DNA of 64,000 nt from assembly GCA_001896555.1 (NCBI GenBank), contig MPOS01000018.1, forward strand, positions 1 through 64,000, written 5' to 3'. Numbering within the stretch: position 1 is the stretch's first letter; each line of letters opens with the position of its first letter. Both the position numbers and the translations under genes were made by a program. Shown in pieces: positions 51,065-61,683 of the stretch. The DNA comes from Candidatus Phosphitivorax anaerolimi. GTDB taxonomy: Bacteria > Desulfobacterota > Desulfomonilia > UBA1062. The notes below the pieces were generated by a model. The model worked only from the letters and a program-made list of their open reading frames with translations, made no database searches and was not told the DNA's origin.

Positions 51065-52306
51065 ATGAAAAAGAATATTTCCACAAAACAGACTGACAGG
51101 GACATACTTTTCGCCGCTGCCGAAAAAGTGTTTTCAAAGAGCCTCGTGGACGAGATCCGGGGAAGGGGGCACGGGTTCCTGGAAGCCGGAGGTGAGGGGG
51201 CATATGCCTTCGACACGGACGGAAACCGTTATCTCGACTGTTCATCATCGGCCGGGACGTTTAACCTGGGCAGAAAGAACCGGGTAATAACCGCCCGGCT
51301 CAAGAAGGCCCTTTTTGAGACCGACCAGGGCAACTTCGTCATGCCGTCCGAAGAAAAGGCCATGCTGGCACGGAGGATCGCCGAATTCGTTCCCGGGAAT
51401 TTGAGCTGCGTGCTCTTCGGGGTGACCCGGGGCGAGTCCATGGAAGCGGCCTGCAAGCTCGCACGGGGGTTCACGAACAGGCCTGGTCTCATAACCGTCA
51501 GCGGCGGCTGCTACGGAGAGTCGGGATTTGCCTTAAGCCTTTCGGAGAGGCAGGGCAAGGAGCAGTTCGGCGGACTGATCCCCGAGGTAACGGTCGTGCC
51601 GTTCGGGGATGCGCAGGCCGCAGAATCGGCCATCGGAAATCGGACCGCTGCCTTTGTCATGGAGCCGATCCAGGCGGAGAACGGCTGCCGCGTTGCGGAT
51701 AGGGAGTATTACGCCCGGGTGCGCTCCCTGTGCGACCGCCACGGCGCAAAGCTCATCTTTGATGAGACCCAAAGCGGTTTCGGCAGGACAGGGACCAGGT
51801 TCTTCTTCGAGCAGACCGGCGTGGAGCCGGATATCCTTATCGTGGGCGAGGCATTGACCAGCGGGGTCTTCCCCATGACCGCCATGATCTTCACCCCCGA
51901 GCTGAAACAGTTCTTCGACGAGCACCCTCTCATTCATCTCTGCACCTTCGGCGGTCACGACCTGGGCTGCAGGGTCGCCATGGCTGCGCTGGACGAGTAC
52001 GACCGGGAGAGCCCCTGGATCAATGCCCGGGAAACGGGCGAGGGACTGCTCAAAAGGCTGGGCAGGCTTGCGGGGAAGAAGAGGGCTCTGAAGTCGATTG
52101 CTGGCCGGGGGCTGCTGGTATCACTGAAGTTTGCCTCAGGGGAGGTTGCACGCGCGTTCTGCGCCCGTGCGGCAGGGCACGGGCTCATGGTTGAAACCGG
52201 AAGGGTGGATGGCTCGTGCGTTCTGCTGAGGCCGAGCCTGCTCATCGGCAAGGAAGAGGAATCGTTCATTGCAGATGCGGTGAAAAAGACACTGGGCGAT
52301 CTCTAA
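51065..52306 (+). CDS. Class III aminotransferase paralogue lacking the catalytic lysine (Glu262)
   Basis: A 413-residue homologue of the preceding enzyme. Most fold landmarks are kept: YAFDTDGNRYLDCSSSAGTFNLG, GVTRGESMEAACKLARGFT, GGCYGESGF and the Asp in LIFDETQSGFGRTG. Where the partner has FTAKSISGG this protein has IVGEALTSG; the codon at 51848-51850 is GAG. Without the Schiff-base Lys it should not be an ordinary aminotransferase. It could be a structural or regulatory subunit of a heteromer with the upstream protein, or carry a changed chemistry. The gene is intact with a ribosome site (GGGGGTGAGAGG), not decaying. Confidence 0.88.
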   Translation: MKKNISTKQTDRDILFAAAEKVFSKSLVDEIRGRGHGFLEAGGEGAYAFDTDGNRYLDCSSSAGTFNLGRKNRVITARLKKALFETDQGNFVMPSEEKAMLARRIAEFVPGNLSCVLFGVTRGESMEAACKLARGFTNRPGLITVSGGCYGESGFALSLSERQGKEQFGGLIPEVTVVPFGDAQAAESAIGNRTAAFVMEPIQAENGCRVADREYYARVRSLCDRHGAKLIFDETQSGFGRTGTRFFFEQTGVEPDILIVGEALTSGVFPMTAMIFTPELKQFFDEHPLIHLCTFGGHDLGCRVAMAALDEYDRESPWINARETGEGLLKRLGRLAGKKRALKSIAGRGLLVSLKFASGEVARAFCARAAGHGLMVETGRVDGSCVLLRPSLLIGKEEESFIADAVKKTLGDL

Positions 52307-52477
52307 TCACGCCGGTTGGCTGCTTCAAAGGGCGGCTCTGCATCCCAAGGGGCCTTTCGGACATACCCCTCCTGTACACGATCGGGGTATGTCCTGATGA
52401 CGGGGTTGACCATGAAAGAGCGGCGCGGGGAAAGGGGATGCCCTCGCCCCTCTCGCCCGCGCCTGATGAAGGTATGA

Positions 52478-53338
52478 CTACAGGGGATAGAATCTTACCT
52501 GGAGCAGCTTTGTCCCGTTGTTGTCCATGCTCCAGAGATCCTCGATGAAAGCCCCGATGTTGAATACCCATTCGTTCAGGTATTCCGCGCAGCAGGCCTG
52601 AGCCCCCTCGCACAGGGAATCATCTGCCATGGGGGAACACTCGTCGAATATCCCGTCCGAGTTCTTGTCTACACAGCAGGAATCCGGCGGCATGAAGCAG
52701 CCTTGGGCGATGAGGTTGCAGACACTCCCCGACCACTGGAACAGGCCGGTGATATCAAGTGCCCGGGACTTGGCCGAGGTGCGGACAAAGCTGGCAGAAG
52801 AGGTCAGGAAGCCCCTGTCCGTTACCAGGCCGAGATAGAGCAGGTCGTTGCCGTGCTCATCCTGTACAACGGTGAACTCGGGGTCGTAGATCTCGACAGC
52901 CCTAAGTCCGCCGTCATTGTTTGAGGATTTGCCTGTGACCCTGATATATACCCGGTAGCCCTTTTCGTGTTTCGGCAGGCGCAGGATTGCGGGGTCGTCC
53001 GGGGAAAAGCCGGTGCAGGCGTCCGTCACCTGCAGATCCGTGGCAACGGGCGAGCCTTTGTGCCCCTTCGTGCTTGATTCCATGATGATCTGCATGGCGT
53101 ATTCCGGATGTTCCGGAATGAAGATGACATTCCCATAGACCGGATCTCCGAACGCATCACAAGGGGCGCCCGGGCATGATAAGTCGCCTTTCCTGGTCAT
53201 GATATCGAGGCTGAAATGCCAGCCCGAAGGAAATCCGTCGGGTCTGACCCCGCTACCCTGCCCGGCGGGGTACGCATAGCCGGCAAAGAGGAAAATCAGT
53301 ATGCCCGCGAGGATTGCCTCTCTCATCATCTTGCCCAT
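52478..53338 (-). CDS. Secreted cysteine-rich protein of unknown family
   Basis: A 286-residue exported protein: signal peptide (AILAGILIFLFAGYAYPAG) and a mature part with PSGWHFSLDIMTRKGDLSCPG at the front. The C-terminal third is rich in Cys and Asp (CFMPPDSCCVDKNSDGIFDEC, then CEGAQACCAEYLNEW), suggesting disulfides and a calcium-type DxNxDG loop. It ends in LLQVRFYPL. The start at 53338 has AAAGGGG before it. No family was recognised. Confidence 0.75.
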   Translation of the reverse strand: MGKMMREAILAGILIFLFAGYAYPAGQGSGVRPDGFPSGWHFSLDIMTRKGDLSCPGAPCDAFGDPVYGNVIFIPEHPEYAMQIIMESSTKGHKGSPVATDLQVTDACTGFSPDDPAILRLPKHEKGYRVYIRVTGKSSNNDGGLRAVEIYDPEFTVVQDEHGNDLLYLGLVTDRGFLTSSASFVRTSAKSRALDITGLFQWSGSVCNLIAQGCFMPPDSCCVDKNSDGIFDECSPMADDSLCEGAQACCAEYLNEWVFNIGAFIEDLWSMDNNGTKLLQVRFYPL

Positions 53339-53635
53339 TCTTTGCGCCCCTTTTTGTGATTTTTGCCCGCTCCGGTCCAAGGACCTCTCCCGGTTCTCTT
53401 TTCCATTAAGGGAGATGCTCGATCTTTGTTACACCGGAGTGCATATCTTGGAATATCAACAATCATGCCGCAGGTAACCACATGATATGAAAAATATTAT
53501 TTTGAAATATAGCCTTTGTTGATACACGATTTCGTACTTGGCGTTTCAAGATCTGCATGGAAGGAGCGCATTGACTCTTGCCCGAATGCGTGTCAGTCAT
53601 TCGGTAATAAAAGAAGAGGCGAAAGGAGACCCCCC
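53339..53635. other. Divergent intergenic region before the NUDIX gene
   Basis: About 297 bases, AT-rich around 53480-53530. It must carry promoters for the Cys-rich protein and for the NUDIX/radical SAM pair. In-frame sequence before 53636 is not protein-like and lacks a ribosome site. Confidence 0.35.
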
Positions 53636-54241
53636 ATGGCCGATACTCCCCCGAATAACCATTCCCACGAGCAGAGGCCGGTCCCTTCGGTCAACCCGGG
53701 TGCGAGCCCGCAGGAAGAGGTGGCGATCGTGAATGAGGAAAACACCGTCATCGGCAGCGCCATGCGGGCGGTGATGCGGCGGGACCGGCTCATCCACCGG
53801 GCCTCGTATATTCTCGTGTTCAACTCCCGGGGGCAGCTCTTCGTACAGGAGCGCACCCTGACAAAGGACATCTTCCCGGGATACCTGGACCTCTGCGCCG
53901 GAGGGGTGGTGCTCGCGGGCGAGAGTTACGAGGAGTCCGCCCTGCGCGAGCTAAACGAAGAGCTCGGTATCAGGGATGCCGGGATTGAGTTTCTCTTTGA
54001 CTTCTATGGCGAGTACCTTGGCCAGAGGGTATGGGGCAGGGCGTTTTCCTGCATTGCGGAAGGACCGTTCATTCTGCAGCCGGAAGAGGTGTCCGGCGGC
54101 GCGTTCCATTCCTTGGACGCGGTCATGAGGATAATCGACGAGAAGCCCTGCACCCCGGACAGCGTATACGTACTGCTCAGGTATTTGAAAAAACATGGTA
54201 ATTCGGCCGGGCAGGGGAAAAACCTTGGAGAGCGGCTGTAG
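53636..54241 (+). CDS. NUDIX hydrolase, YfcD-like
   Basis: A 201-residue protein with an exact NUDIX box GVVLAGESYEESALRELNEELGI (Gx5Ex7REUxEExGU). The flanking SYILVFNSRGQLFVQERT and FPGYLDLCAGG match the YfcD/isopentenyl diphosphate isomerase-like subgroup, whose substrate is not settled. AAAGGAG lies before the ATG at 53636. The stop TAG shares its last base with the GTG start of the radical SAM gene, so the two proteins are probably translated together. Confidence 0.9.
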   Translation: MADTPPNNHSHEQRPVPSVNPGASPQEEVAIVNEENTVIGSAMRAVMRRDRLIHRASYILVFNSRGQLFVQERTLTKDIFPGYLDLCAGGVVLAGESYEESALRELNEELGIRDAGIEFLFDFYGEYLGQRVWGRAFSCIAEGPFILQPEEVSGGAFHSLDAVMRIIDEKPCTPDSVYVLLRYLKKHGNSAGQGKNLGERL

Positions 54242-55767
54242 TGAAGAGAATTCTCCTGGTCCATCCCCCGGTATCGAAGCCGAGCGAGTCTCCCGCCGGC
54301 CTTGCCAGGCTCGCAGGGGCTCTGAAGGCAGGAGGCGCCCAGTTTCGGGTGATCGACGCCAACATGGAGGGGCTGCGCTTCCTCCTCGACGATTGCACTG
54401 AGCCAACCGATACCTGGACCCGCAGGGCCTGCCGCCGCATCAATGAGAATCTCGCCGTGCTCCAGAGACGCGAGACCTACCGGAACCGGGGCAGGTACAT
54501 CCAGGCGGTCACGGAGATCAACCGCGTGCTGGCCCACAGGTCAGGGCCCTACCGGTCGAATGTCAGCCTCAACAATTTCACTCACGACGAGCTCTCTCCC
54601 GTAAAGAGCCGGGACCTGCTCCGTGCGGCCCAAACGCCTCAGGACAACGTGTTCTATCCCTACTTCAGAAGCCGCCTTGCAGAGGTCCTTGGAGAGTATG
54701 CACCGGATGTGGTGGGCTTCTCGCTCACCTTCCTGAGCCAGGCCCTGACCACCATGGCCATGGTGGGATTCCTGAAGGAGCAGGCGCCAGAGGTCAGGAT
54801 CGTTCTGGGCGGCGGGCTGGTTACCTCGTGGATCAGGGGGCCTGCATGGAGAAACCCCTTTTCCGGCCTCGTGGACGATCTGGTGGCAGGTCCGGGCGAG
54901 AATGCCCTGCTCACCCTGGCAGGCCTGGGAGGCGCCGGCGGGCACTTTCTGCCGGATTACGAACCCTTCCGGGACTACCCCTACCTCTCACCCCGGCCGG
55001 TTTTGCCGTACAGCGCCTCGTCCGGCTGCTACTGGGGGAAGTGCTCGTTCTGTCCCGAGCAGGCGGAGGCAAATCCGTATCTGGGGCTGCCGGCTGAGCG
55101 GGCCGTACATGACATGGAGGAGCTGGCGCGGGCCGAGCCTTCGGGCCTGATCCATGTATGCGACAATGCCATGAGCCCCTCTCTGCTCAAGGTTATGGCA
55201 CAGGGCGGGCCTCGTATTCCCTGGTACGGGTTTGCGAGGATAAGCCCCGCTCTTGCCGATCCCGGTTTCTGCTCCGATCTAAAGAGCTCGGGATGCGTCA
55301 TGCTCAAGCTGGGGATCGAGTCGGGCGACCAGCGGGTCCTCGATGAGCTCGGCAAGGGGATCCAACTCCACGAGTCTGCACAGGTGCTTAAAATCGTGAA
55401 AAGCTCTGGTATCGCCACCTATGTCTATCTCCTGTTCGGCACGCCCCCCGAAGATGAAGCCGCGGCGAAAAAGACCCTGGAGTTCATCGGGCAAAACCGT
55501 GATTATGTGGACTTTCTCAATCTTTCCATCTTCAACCTCCCCAAGGGGAGCCCCGATGCCGCCGGGCTCGATACGTACGATTTTTCACAAGGAGACCTCT
55601 CGCTCTACCAGGGCTTCGTTCATCCCCGGGGATGGGACAGGAGGAGGGTGCGCCGGTTTCTCGACAAGGAATTCAAGCGCGATGATGCCATCGCCCGGAT
55701 CGTAAGAAGGGACCCTCCCTCGTTCACCTCGAATCACGCCCCGTTCTTCACCAGCGGTGTGTGGTGA
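54241..55767 (+). CDS. B12-binding radical SAM protein
   Basis: A 508-residue protein. The N-terminus is a Rossmann B12-binding type domain (ILLVHPPVSKPSESPAGLARLAGAL; later PDVVGFSLTFLSQ and RIVLGGGLVTSW). The radical SAM cluster motif is SSGCYWGKCSFCPE (Cx4Cx2C, the spacing common in this subfamily), followed by GIESGDQRVLDELGKGI and YVYLLFGTPPEDE. Such enzymes carry out methylations or rearrangements with SAM and cobalamin, but the substrate is unknown. It starts at GTG with GGAGAG upstream and is coupled to the NUDIX gene. Confidence 0.88.
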   Translation: MKRILLVHPPVSKPSESPAGLARLAGALKAGGAQFRVIDANMEGLRFLLDDCTEPTDTWTRRACRRINENLAVLQRRETYRNRGRYIQAVTEINRVLAHRSGPYRSNVSLNNFTHDELSPVKSRDLLRAAQTPQDNVFYPYFRSRLAEVLGEYAPDVVGFSLTFLSQALTTMAMVGFLKEQAPEVRIVLGGGLVTSWIRGPAWRNPFSGLVDDLVAGPGENALLTLAGLGGAGGHFLPDYEPFRDYPYLSPRPVLPYSASSGCYWGKCSFCPEQAEANPYLGLPAERAVHDMEELARAEPSGLIHVCDNAMSPSLLKVMAQGGPRIPWYGFARISPALADPGFCSDLKSSGCVMLKLGIESGDQRVLDELGKGIQLHESAQVLKIVKSSGIATYVYLLFGTPPEDEAAAKKTLEFIGQNRDYVDFLNLSIFNLPKGSPDAAGLDTYDFSQGDLSLYQGFVHPRGWDRRRVRRFLDKEFKRDDAIARIVRRDPPSFTSNHAPFFTSGVW

Positions 55768-56213
55768 GAAATCCTTCCGAAAAATCCTGATACACCGGTT
55801 CTTAGGAGATGGGTTTTACGGGGCGGCGCCTTCGATCCGGGCCGTAGATCCCCATTCTCACATGTACTTCGTACGGAATGGGGAACGAGAGATTATGCCC
55901 TCTCCAATCGCATCGTTTTGATCCCCGTTTGAGCCTGCTGCTTTAAAGGGTTAAAGGGCCATGCCAATGATCGTACGGCTCGAAGCAGGGTAAAAGGGCC
56001 TGTCCTTCAAAAGGCCCATACCATTTGGATGAGTGTTCCTCCGGCCCGGGCAGGACTCCCGGCTTGTGATGCTCTTTAAAATCCACAAAATAGACGGGTC
56101 CGGGCCTGTCTTTTATGAAAAATGCACATATGAGATATTTGCAAAGAAGAAATAGAGATTATATAGAAAATATGGCAGTCTGTCTTATGCAAGGGACGAG
56201 GTAAGAGAAATCC
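55768..56213. other. 446-base intergenic region with an inverted repeat
   Basis: Contains CCCCATTC (55850-55857) and GAATGGGG (55876-55883) as an 8-bp inverted repeat whose loop carries a second small GTAC/GTAC palindrome. It might be a terminator or an operator. A looser GGGCC/GGCCC pair lies near 56006-56030. No gene was recognised. Confidence 0.4.
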
Positions 56214-57422
56214 ATGACAAGCGAAGTCTTTCCCGAGGACAGGGCCGAAAAGCCGGCGACAGAGAAGGCAGGGCGCCGGAAGATACAGCCCATGGACTGG
56301 GCGATGATGGCTTCTATTTTGGTGATCCTCGGAATCTTTGTCTACACCAGCGTATTTACAAGAGAATTTAAGGTCGATGTGGTCAGCGTGGCCCTCCAGT
56401 ACCCCTACCAGACGTATACCCGCTACACCGCCGCCGGAACCGTGGTTGCCAAGCGACGGGCGGAAGTGGCTGCAAAGGTTCCAGGCCAGCTGGTGGAATT
56501 CGCTGTTGGAGAGGGTGCTCTGGTAGAGAAGGGGCAGGTGATCGCGCGCATCGAGAGTGCGGATGCGGTCGCCCGAAAGGACCAGGCCGAGGCCAGGCAC
56601 CGGCTCGCCGTCGCCACTCTCGAACAGGCCAGAGAGGACCTGGCGGAAGAGAGATTCAACCTTGCGCGCTACAAAAAGCTCTACGAGATGGGCTCGGTGT
56701 CGAGGTCGGAGTATAAGGCCGCCGAGGCCGGACACCGCAAGGCGGTCTCTGCGCTCAATGCGGCCGAGGCCTTGATGAAGGCCGAGGCGGCTGCCTTGCG
56801 GAGTGCTGAGATCACGCTCGACAACACCCAGATAAGGGCACCCTTCAGCGGCATGGTCCTGAAATTCAATGCAGATATCGGCGACATGGTGACCCCGCCC
56901 GGTCCTGTAGGAAGCACGGACTCCTCCATAGCCACTATCGCGGATGTGTCCGAGCTCAGTGTGGAGGTGGAGGTTCCGGAATCCGTGATTAGGGAGATTC
57001 ATAACGGTCAGTCCTGCATTGTCGAAACCGGCGGCCTGCCCGATGTCCATTTCACCGGTGAAGTGACCGCCGCCCCGCCCCCGGGTGAGAAGATACAATC
57101 CAAGTCCCTGGTGAAGGTGCGTATTCTCGAAAGCGATCTCCGCATCCGGCCGGATATGGCCGCACGGGTCTCGTTCCTTTCCCGCCCCCTTTCCGAGGGC
57201 GACGACGTTCCCCGCATCCTGGTCCACAGCTCGGTGATCGTGACCGACCAGGGCGGCCCTGCGGTTTATCTGGTCAGGGACGAGCGGGCGGTTCTGAGGA
57301 GTGTCCTTACCGGCGCCCGGTTTCACGACCGGGTGGAGATACTGGGCGGCGTCTCCGTGGGAGATAGGCTCATCGTAAATCCGCCCAAGGGGATCAAAAA
57401 CGGCTCGCGGCTTGCCCTTTAG
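56214..57422 (+). CDS. Periplasmic adaptor (RND/MFP family), orphan
   Basis: A 402-residue membrane fusion protein. One N-terminal helix (MMASILVILGIFVYTSVF) is followed by lipoyl half TAAGTVVAKRRAEVAAKVPGQL, a long alpha hairpin (QAEARHRLAVATLEQAREDL), the second half TQIRAPFSGMVLKFNADIGD and a beta-barrel domain. It resembles RND and ABC adaptors. No transporter or outer membrane factor gene adjoins it, so its partner is elsewhere. GAGGTAAGAG precedes the ATG. Confidence 0.88.
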   Translation: MTSEVFPEDRAEKPATEKAGRRKIQPMDWAMMASILVILGIFVYTSVFTREFKVDVVSVALQYPYQTYTRYTAAGTVVAKRRAEVAAKVPGQLVEFAVGEGALVEKGQVIARIESADAVARKDQAEARHRLAVATLEQAREDLAEERFNLARYKKLYEMGSVSRSEYKAAEAGHRKAVSALNAAEALMKAEAAALRSAEITLDNTQIRAPFSGMVLKFNADIGDMVTPPGPVGSTDSSIATIADVSELSVEVEVPESVIREIHNGQSCIVETGGLPDVHFTGEVTAAPPPGEKIQSKSLVKVRILESDLRIRPDMAARVSFLSRPLSEGDDVPRILVHSSVIVTDQGGPAVYLVRDERAVLRSVLTGARFHDRVEILGGVSVGDRLIVNPPKGIKNGSRLAL

Positions 57423-57853
57423 TCCGGGGTTGGTTTCCTCTCGGATCGTTCGTCCCTCTCTGGCCCCGGGTGCTTGCGCTGGTATCTTGGGGAGACAAGG
57501 CGGAAAGGCGATCGTCCCGGGCATCGTTTGAGGACCTCCCGGTCTGCCGGCCTCCCAAGCATTCCGACCTCGGATGACAACTCCCGGCACCGGCATGCCG
57601 CCGAACATGGCCAACTGAAGGCTTCCCAGGTATTTTGACTGCGAATGAAAAGGCGCATTGCCCGCATCGAATCTATTGCCTGGAAAATCCGCTGCCCAAG
57701 CCGACTTGAGAGCAGGTTCCCGATTTATGTTCTTGACAGGAGGCGGGAAAGAAAGGATGAATACAACCGACACGTTTTAAGACGTTTGAAATGGTGTCTG
57801 ATTGCCGGGAGGTCCCGGCCTTCTGCAGAAAATGCAGGGGAGGAGAGAGATTC
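57423..57853. other. 431-base intergenic region
   Basis: No gene recognised. TTGACA occurs at about 57734 but a matching -10 box at 17 bases is weak. A 7-codon open frame follows. The region probably holds the promoter of the NYN protein. Confidence 0.3.
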
Positions 57854-58684
57854 ATGGCGTTACAGCACGATACTCAGAATATGGCGGTGTTCTGCGATTT
57901 CGAAAACGTGGCCCTGGGGGTCAGGGATGCGAAATACCGGCAGTTCGATGTGAAGAAGATACTGGAGCGGTTGCTGCTCAAGGGGAGCATCATCGTAAAG
58001 AAGGCCTACTGCGACTGGGACCGATACAAGGACTACAAGCCCGTGATGCACGAGGCCTCCTTTGAGCTCATCGAGATTCCGCATGTCCGGCAGTCGGGCA
58101 AGAACTCGGCCGACATCCGCATGGTGGTGGATGCACTGGACCTCTGCTATACCAAACTGCACGTGGACACCTTCGTGATCATCAGCGGCGACTCGGATTT
58201 CTCGCCCCTGGTGAGCAAGCTGAGGGAGAACAATAAGATCGTAATCGGCGTGGGGGTGAAGAACTCCTCGTCCGACCTCCTGATCGCCAACTGCGACGAG
58301 TTCATCTTCTACGACGACCTCGTACGCGAGAGCGAGACCAAAAGGCCCAAGATCAGGAGACCTCTGGCCAAGAACAACGCTGCGGCCCCGGCCAAGGCGA
58401 GCTCCAAGGAGAGCCAGGAGGAGGACCGGAAGCAGAAGGCCCTGGACCTCGTTCTGGAGACTGTGGAGGCCATGTTCGCCGAGCGCGGCGACGACGACAA
58501 GCTCTGGGGCTCCATGGTGAAGCAGGCGCTCAGACGCCGCATGCCGGGCTTCAACGAGAGCTACTACGGGTACAGGTCATTCAGCCGGTTGCTGGAAGAT
58601 GCCAGAGACCGGCACCTCCTGGAGATCGAGCTCGACGAGAAGTCAGGCAGCTACATAATCAAGAACGTAGTCCACGAGGATTAG
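57854..58684 (+). CDS. NYN domain RNase-like protein with C-terminal LOTUS/OST-HTH domain
   Basis: A 276-residue cytoplasmic protein. The N-terminal NYN (PIN-like, LabA/DUF88) domain shows the acidic residues in AVFCDFENVALG, KNSADIRMVVDALD and IISGDSDFSPLV. After a basic linker (residues 175-200) a LOTUS/OST-HTH domain follows (AMFAERGDDDKLWGSMVKQAL, GYRSFSRLLEDARD). The pair is typical of bacterial LOTUS proteins that bind RNA and may cleave it. AGGGGAGGAGAG precedes the ATG at 57854. No neighbour suggests a target. Confidence 0.9.
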   Translation: MALQHDTQNMAVFCDFENVALGVRDAKYRQFDVKKILERLLLKGSIIVKKAYCDWDRYKDYKPVMHEASFELIEIPHVRQSGKNSADIRMVVDALDLCYTKLHVDTFVIISGDSDFSPLVSKLRENNKIVIGVGVKNSSSDLLIANCDEFIFYDDLVRESETKRPKIRRPLAKNNAAAPAKASSKESQEEDRKQKALDLVLETVEAMFAERGDDDKLWGSMVKQALRRRMPGFNESYYGYRSFSRLLEDARDRHLLEIELDEKSGSYIIKNVVHED

Positions 58685-58691
58685 CATCCCG

Positions 58692-58817
58692 CATGGGGTC
58701 ATGGGGTCACATCATGGGGCGGATCTCTATATAGGCCAAGGGCTTAGAGTTAAGGGGTCAGGTCTTTGGATGGTCCCGATCTTTGACCCCAATACCGCGC
58801 CACACTCCACCGCGGTA
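58692..58817. repeat. REP-like inverted repeat block
   Basis: Several GGGGTCA units occur here: direct copies at 58695-58710, GGGGTCAGGTCTTT from 58754, and an inverted TGACCCC at 58784-58790, followed by another inverted pair TACCGCG/CGCGGTA (58793-58817). GGGGTCAGGTC type repeats accompany REP-associated transposases in related genomes, as I recall. The block sits between convergent genes and could be a mobile remnant or terminator. Confidence 0.4.
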
Positions 58818-58841
58818 GTATAAGGGGCAAAAAGGAATCTT

Positions 58842-60683
<1,842 letters not shown>

Positions 60684-60813
60684 GATCTCGTATCCTGCCG
60701 ATGATGCGATGTGTCCTCCCGGATAATCTTCCCTGCCCGGCAGCGCACAGAGCCATATCCCACACGCCGTTCTTTTGCAACAGAATTATCTGAGGTTTCA
60801 TGACATTTTCTTT

Positions 60814-60842
60814 TTGACAAAAGATATATCACCCGTTATTAA
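60814..60842 (+). promoter_or_regulatory. Sigma-70 type promoter before the TetR gene
   Basis: TTGACA (60814-60819), 17 bases, TATTAA (60837-60842), about 60 bases before the start codon at 60905. The surrounding region is AT-rich. It is the best promoter match seen in the window. Confidence 0.65.
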
Positions 60843-60904
60843 TTAAAGTATAAGAATTCTGATTCGATATTCTCGTGATGTCATAACATGAGGAAGGGGG
60901 GGTG

Positions 60905-61564
60905 ATGTCTCATCTCTCTGGCGATCGCAAGGCAGAGACGAGGTCCATGATCTTCCTTGCCGCTCGCAAGGTGTTCAGCGAAAAGGGATATTATAAGGCC
61001 CAGATCGCGGACATCGTCAGGGAATCGGGCACGTCAACGGGCAGCGTCTATGCGCATTTCAAGGACAAGCAGGACCTGTTCCGTCAGATCATCCGGGAAA
61101 CCCTCGACAGTCTGAGGTCCAGACTCAAGGAACTCAGCGACACCTCGCCGCCCGGCGACATCCAAGAGCGGGTCAGCCGGTGGCAGCCGGGGTTCGAGGC
61201 CTTTTTTGACTACATAGAGAACAACCCGGAGCAGGTGCTCTTCATCATCCGAGGCGGCTTCGGGGTCGACGAGGAGACGGAAAACACGATCTGGGAGTTC
61301 TTCAGGGCCTTTGCCTCCGATATCGCCGAAGACGTTCGCAGATGGGAGTGTCTGGGCTACATCGAGGGGGCGAACGCCGTTCTTGTGGGGCACATCATTA
61401 CCGGCATGTGCATCCACGTCGGGCTCAGCTACCTGCTGGAGAGGCAGTTCACCCGCGAGGAGGCCATCAGCAGTCTCCTGGCCGTCACCCGCTCCCTGGT
61501 GCTGCAGTATCTGACCGACAAGGGCAGGAGAGAGCTCGGCTACCTGCCCGAGCTGAAGCGGTGA
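60905..61564 (+). CDS. TetR/AcrR family transcriptional regulator
   Basis: A 219-residue repressor. The N-terminal helix-turn-helix reads MIFLAARKVFSEKGYYKAQIADIVRESGTSTGSVYAHFKDKQDLF. The C-terminal domain is all-helical, with IRGGFGVDEETENTIWEFF and a long final helix region. GAGGAAGGGGGG precedes the start; a GTG one codon before is also possible. The gene lies directly upstream of the acyl-CoA dehydrogenase genes on the same strand, so it probably regulates them in response to an acyl-CoA or fatty acid. Confidence 0.92.
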   Translation: MSHLSGDRKAETRSMIFLAARKVFSEKGYYKAQIADIVRESGTSTGSVYAHFKDKQDLFRQIIRETLDSLRSRLKELSDTSPPGDIQERVSRWQPGFEAFFDYIENNPEQVLFIIRGGFGVDEETENTIWEFFRAFASDIAEDVRRWECLGYIEGANAVLVGHIITGMCIHVGLSYLLERQFTREEAISSLLAVTRSLVLQYLTDKGRRELGYLPELKR

Positions 61565-61683
61565 GGGGCACTGCAGGGCACGCCCCTGAAGAATGCGTGC
61601 GTGAGTACACAGTTTTTACGGGTTTTCTCCGCCGGGCATGATTTCCGGCTTGAAGGATATGAACAGGTATGAGGAGGTTTTTT

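Noticed and set aside
56076-57773. Minus-strand open frame of 565 codons antisense to the periplasmic adaptor
   Set aside because: Its composition is His/Gly/Arg-rich, it has no ribosome site and it mirrors a clear adaptor gene. It is a high-GC shadow.
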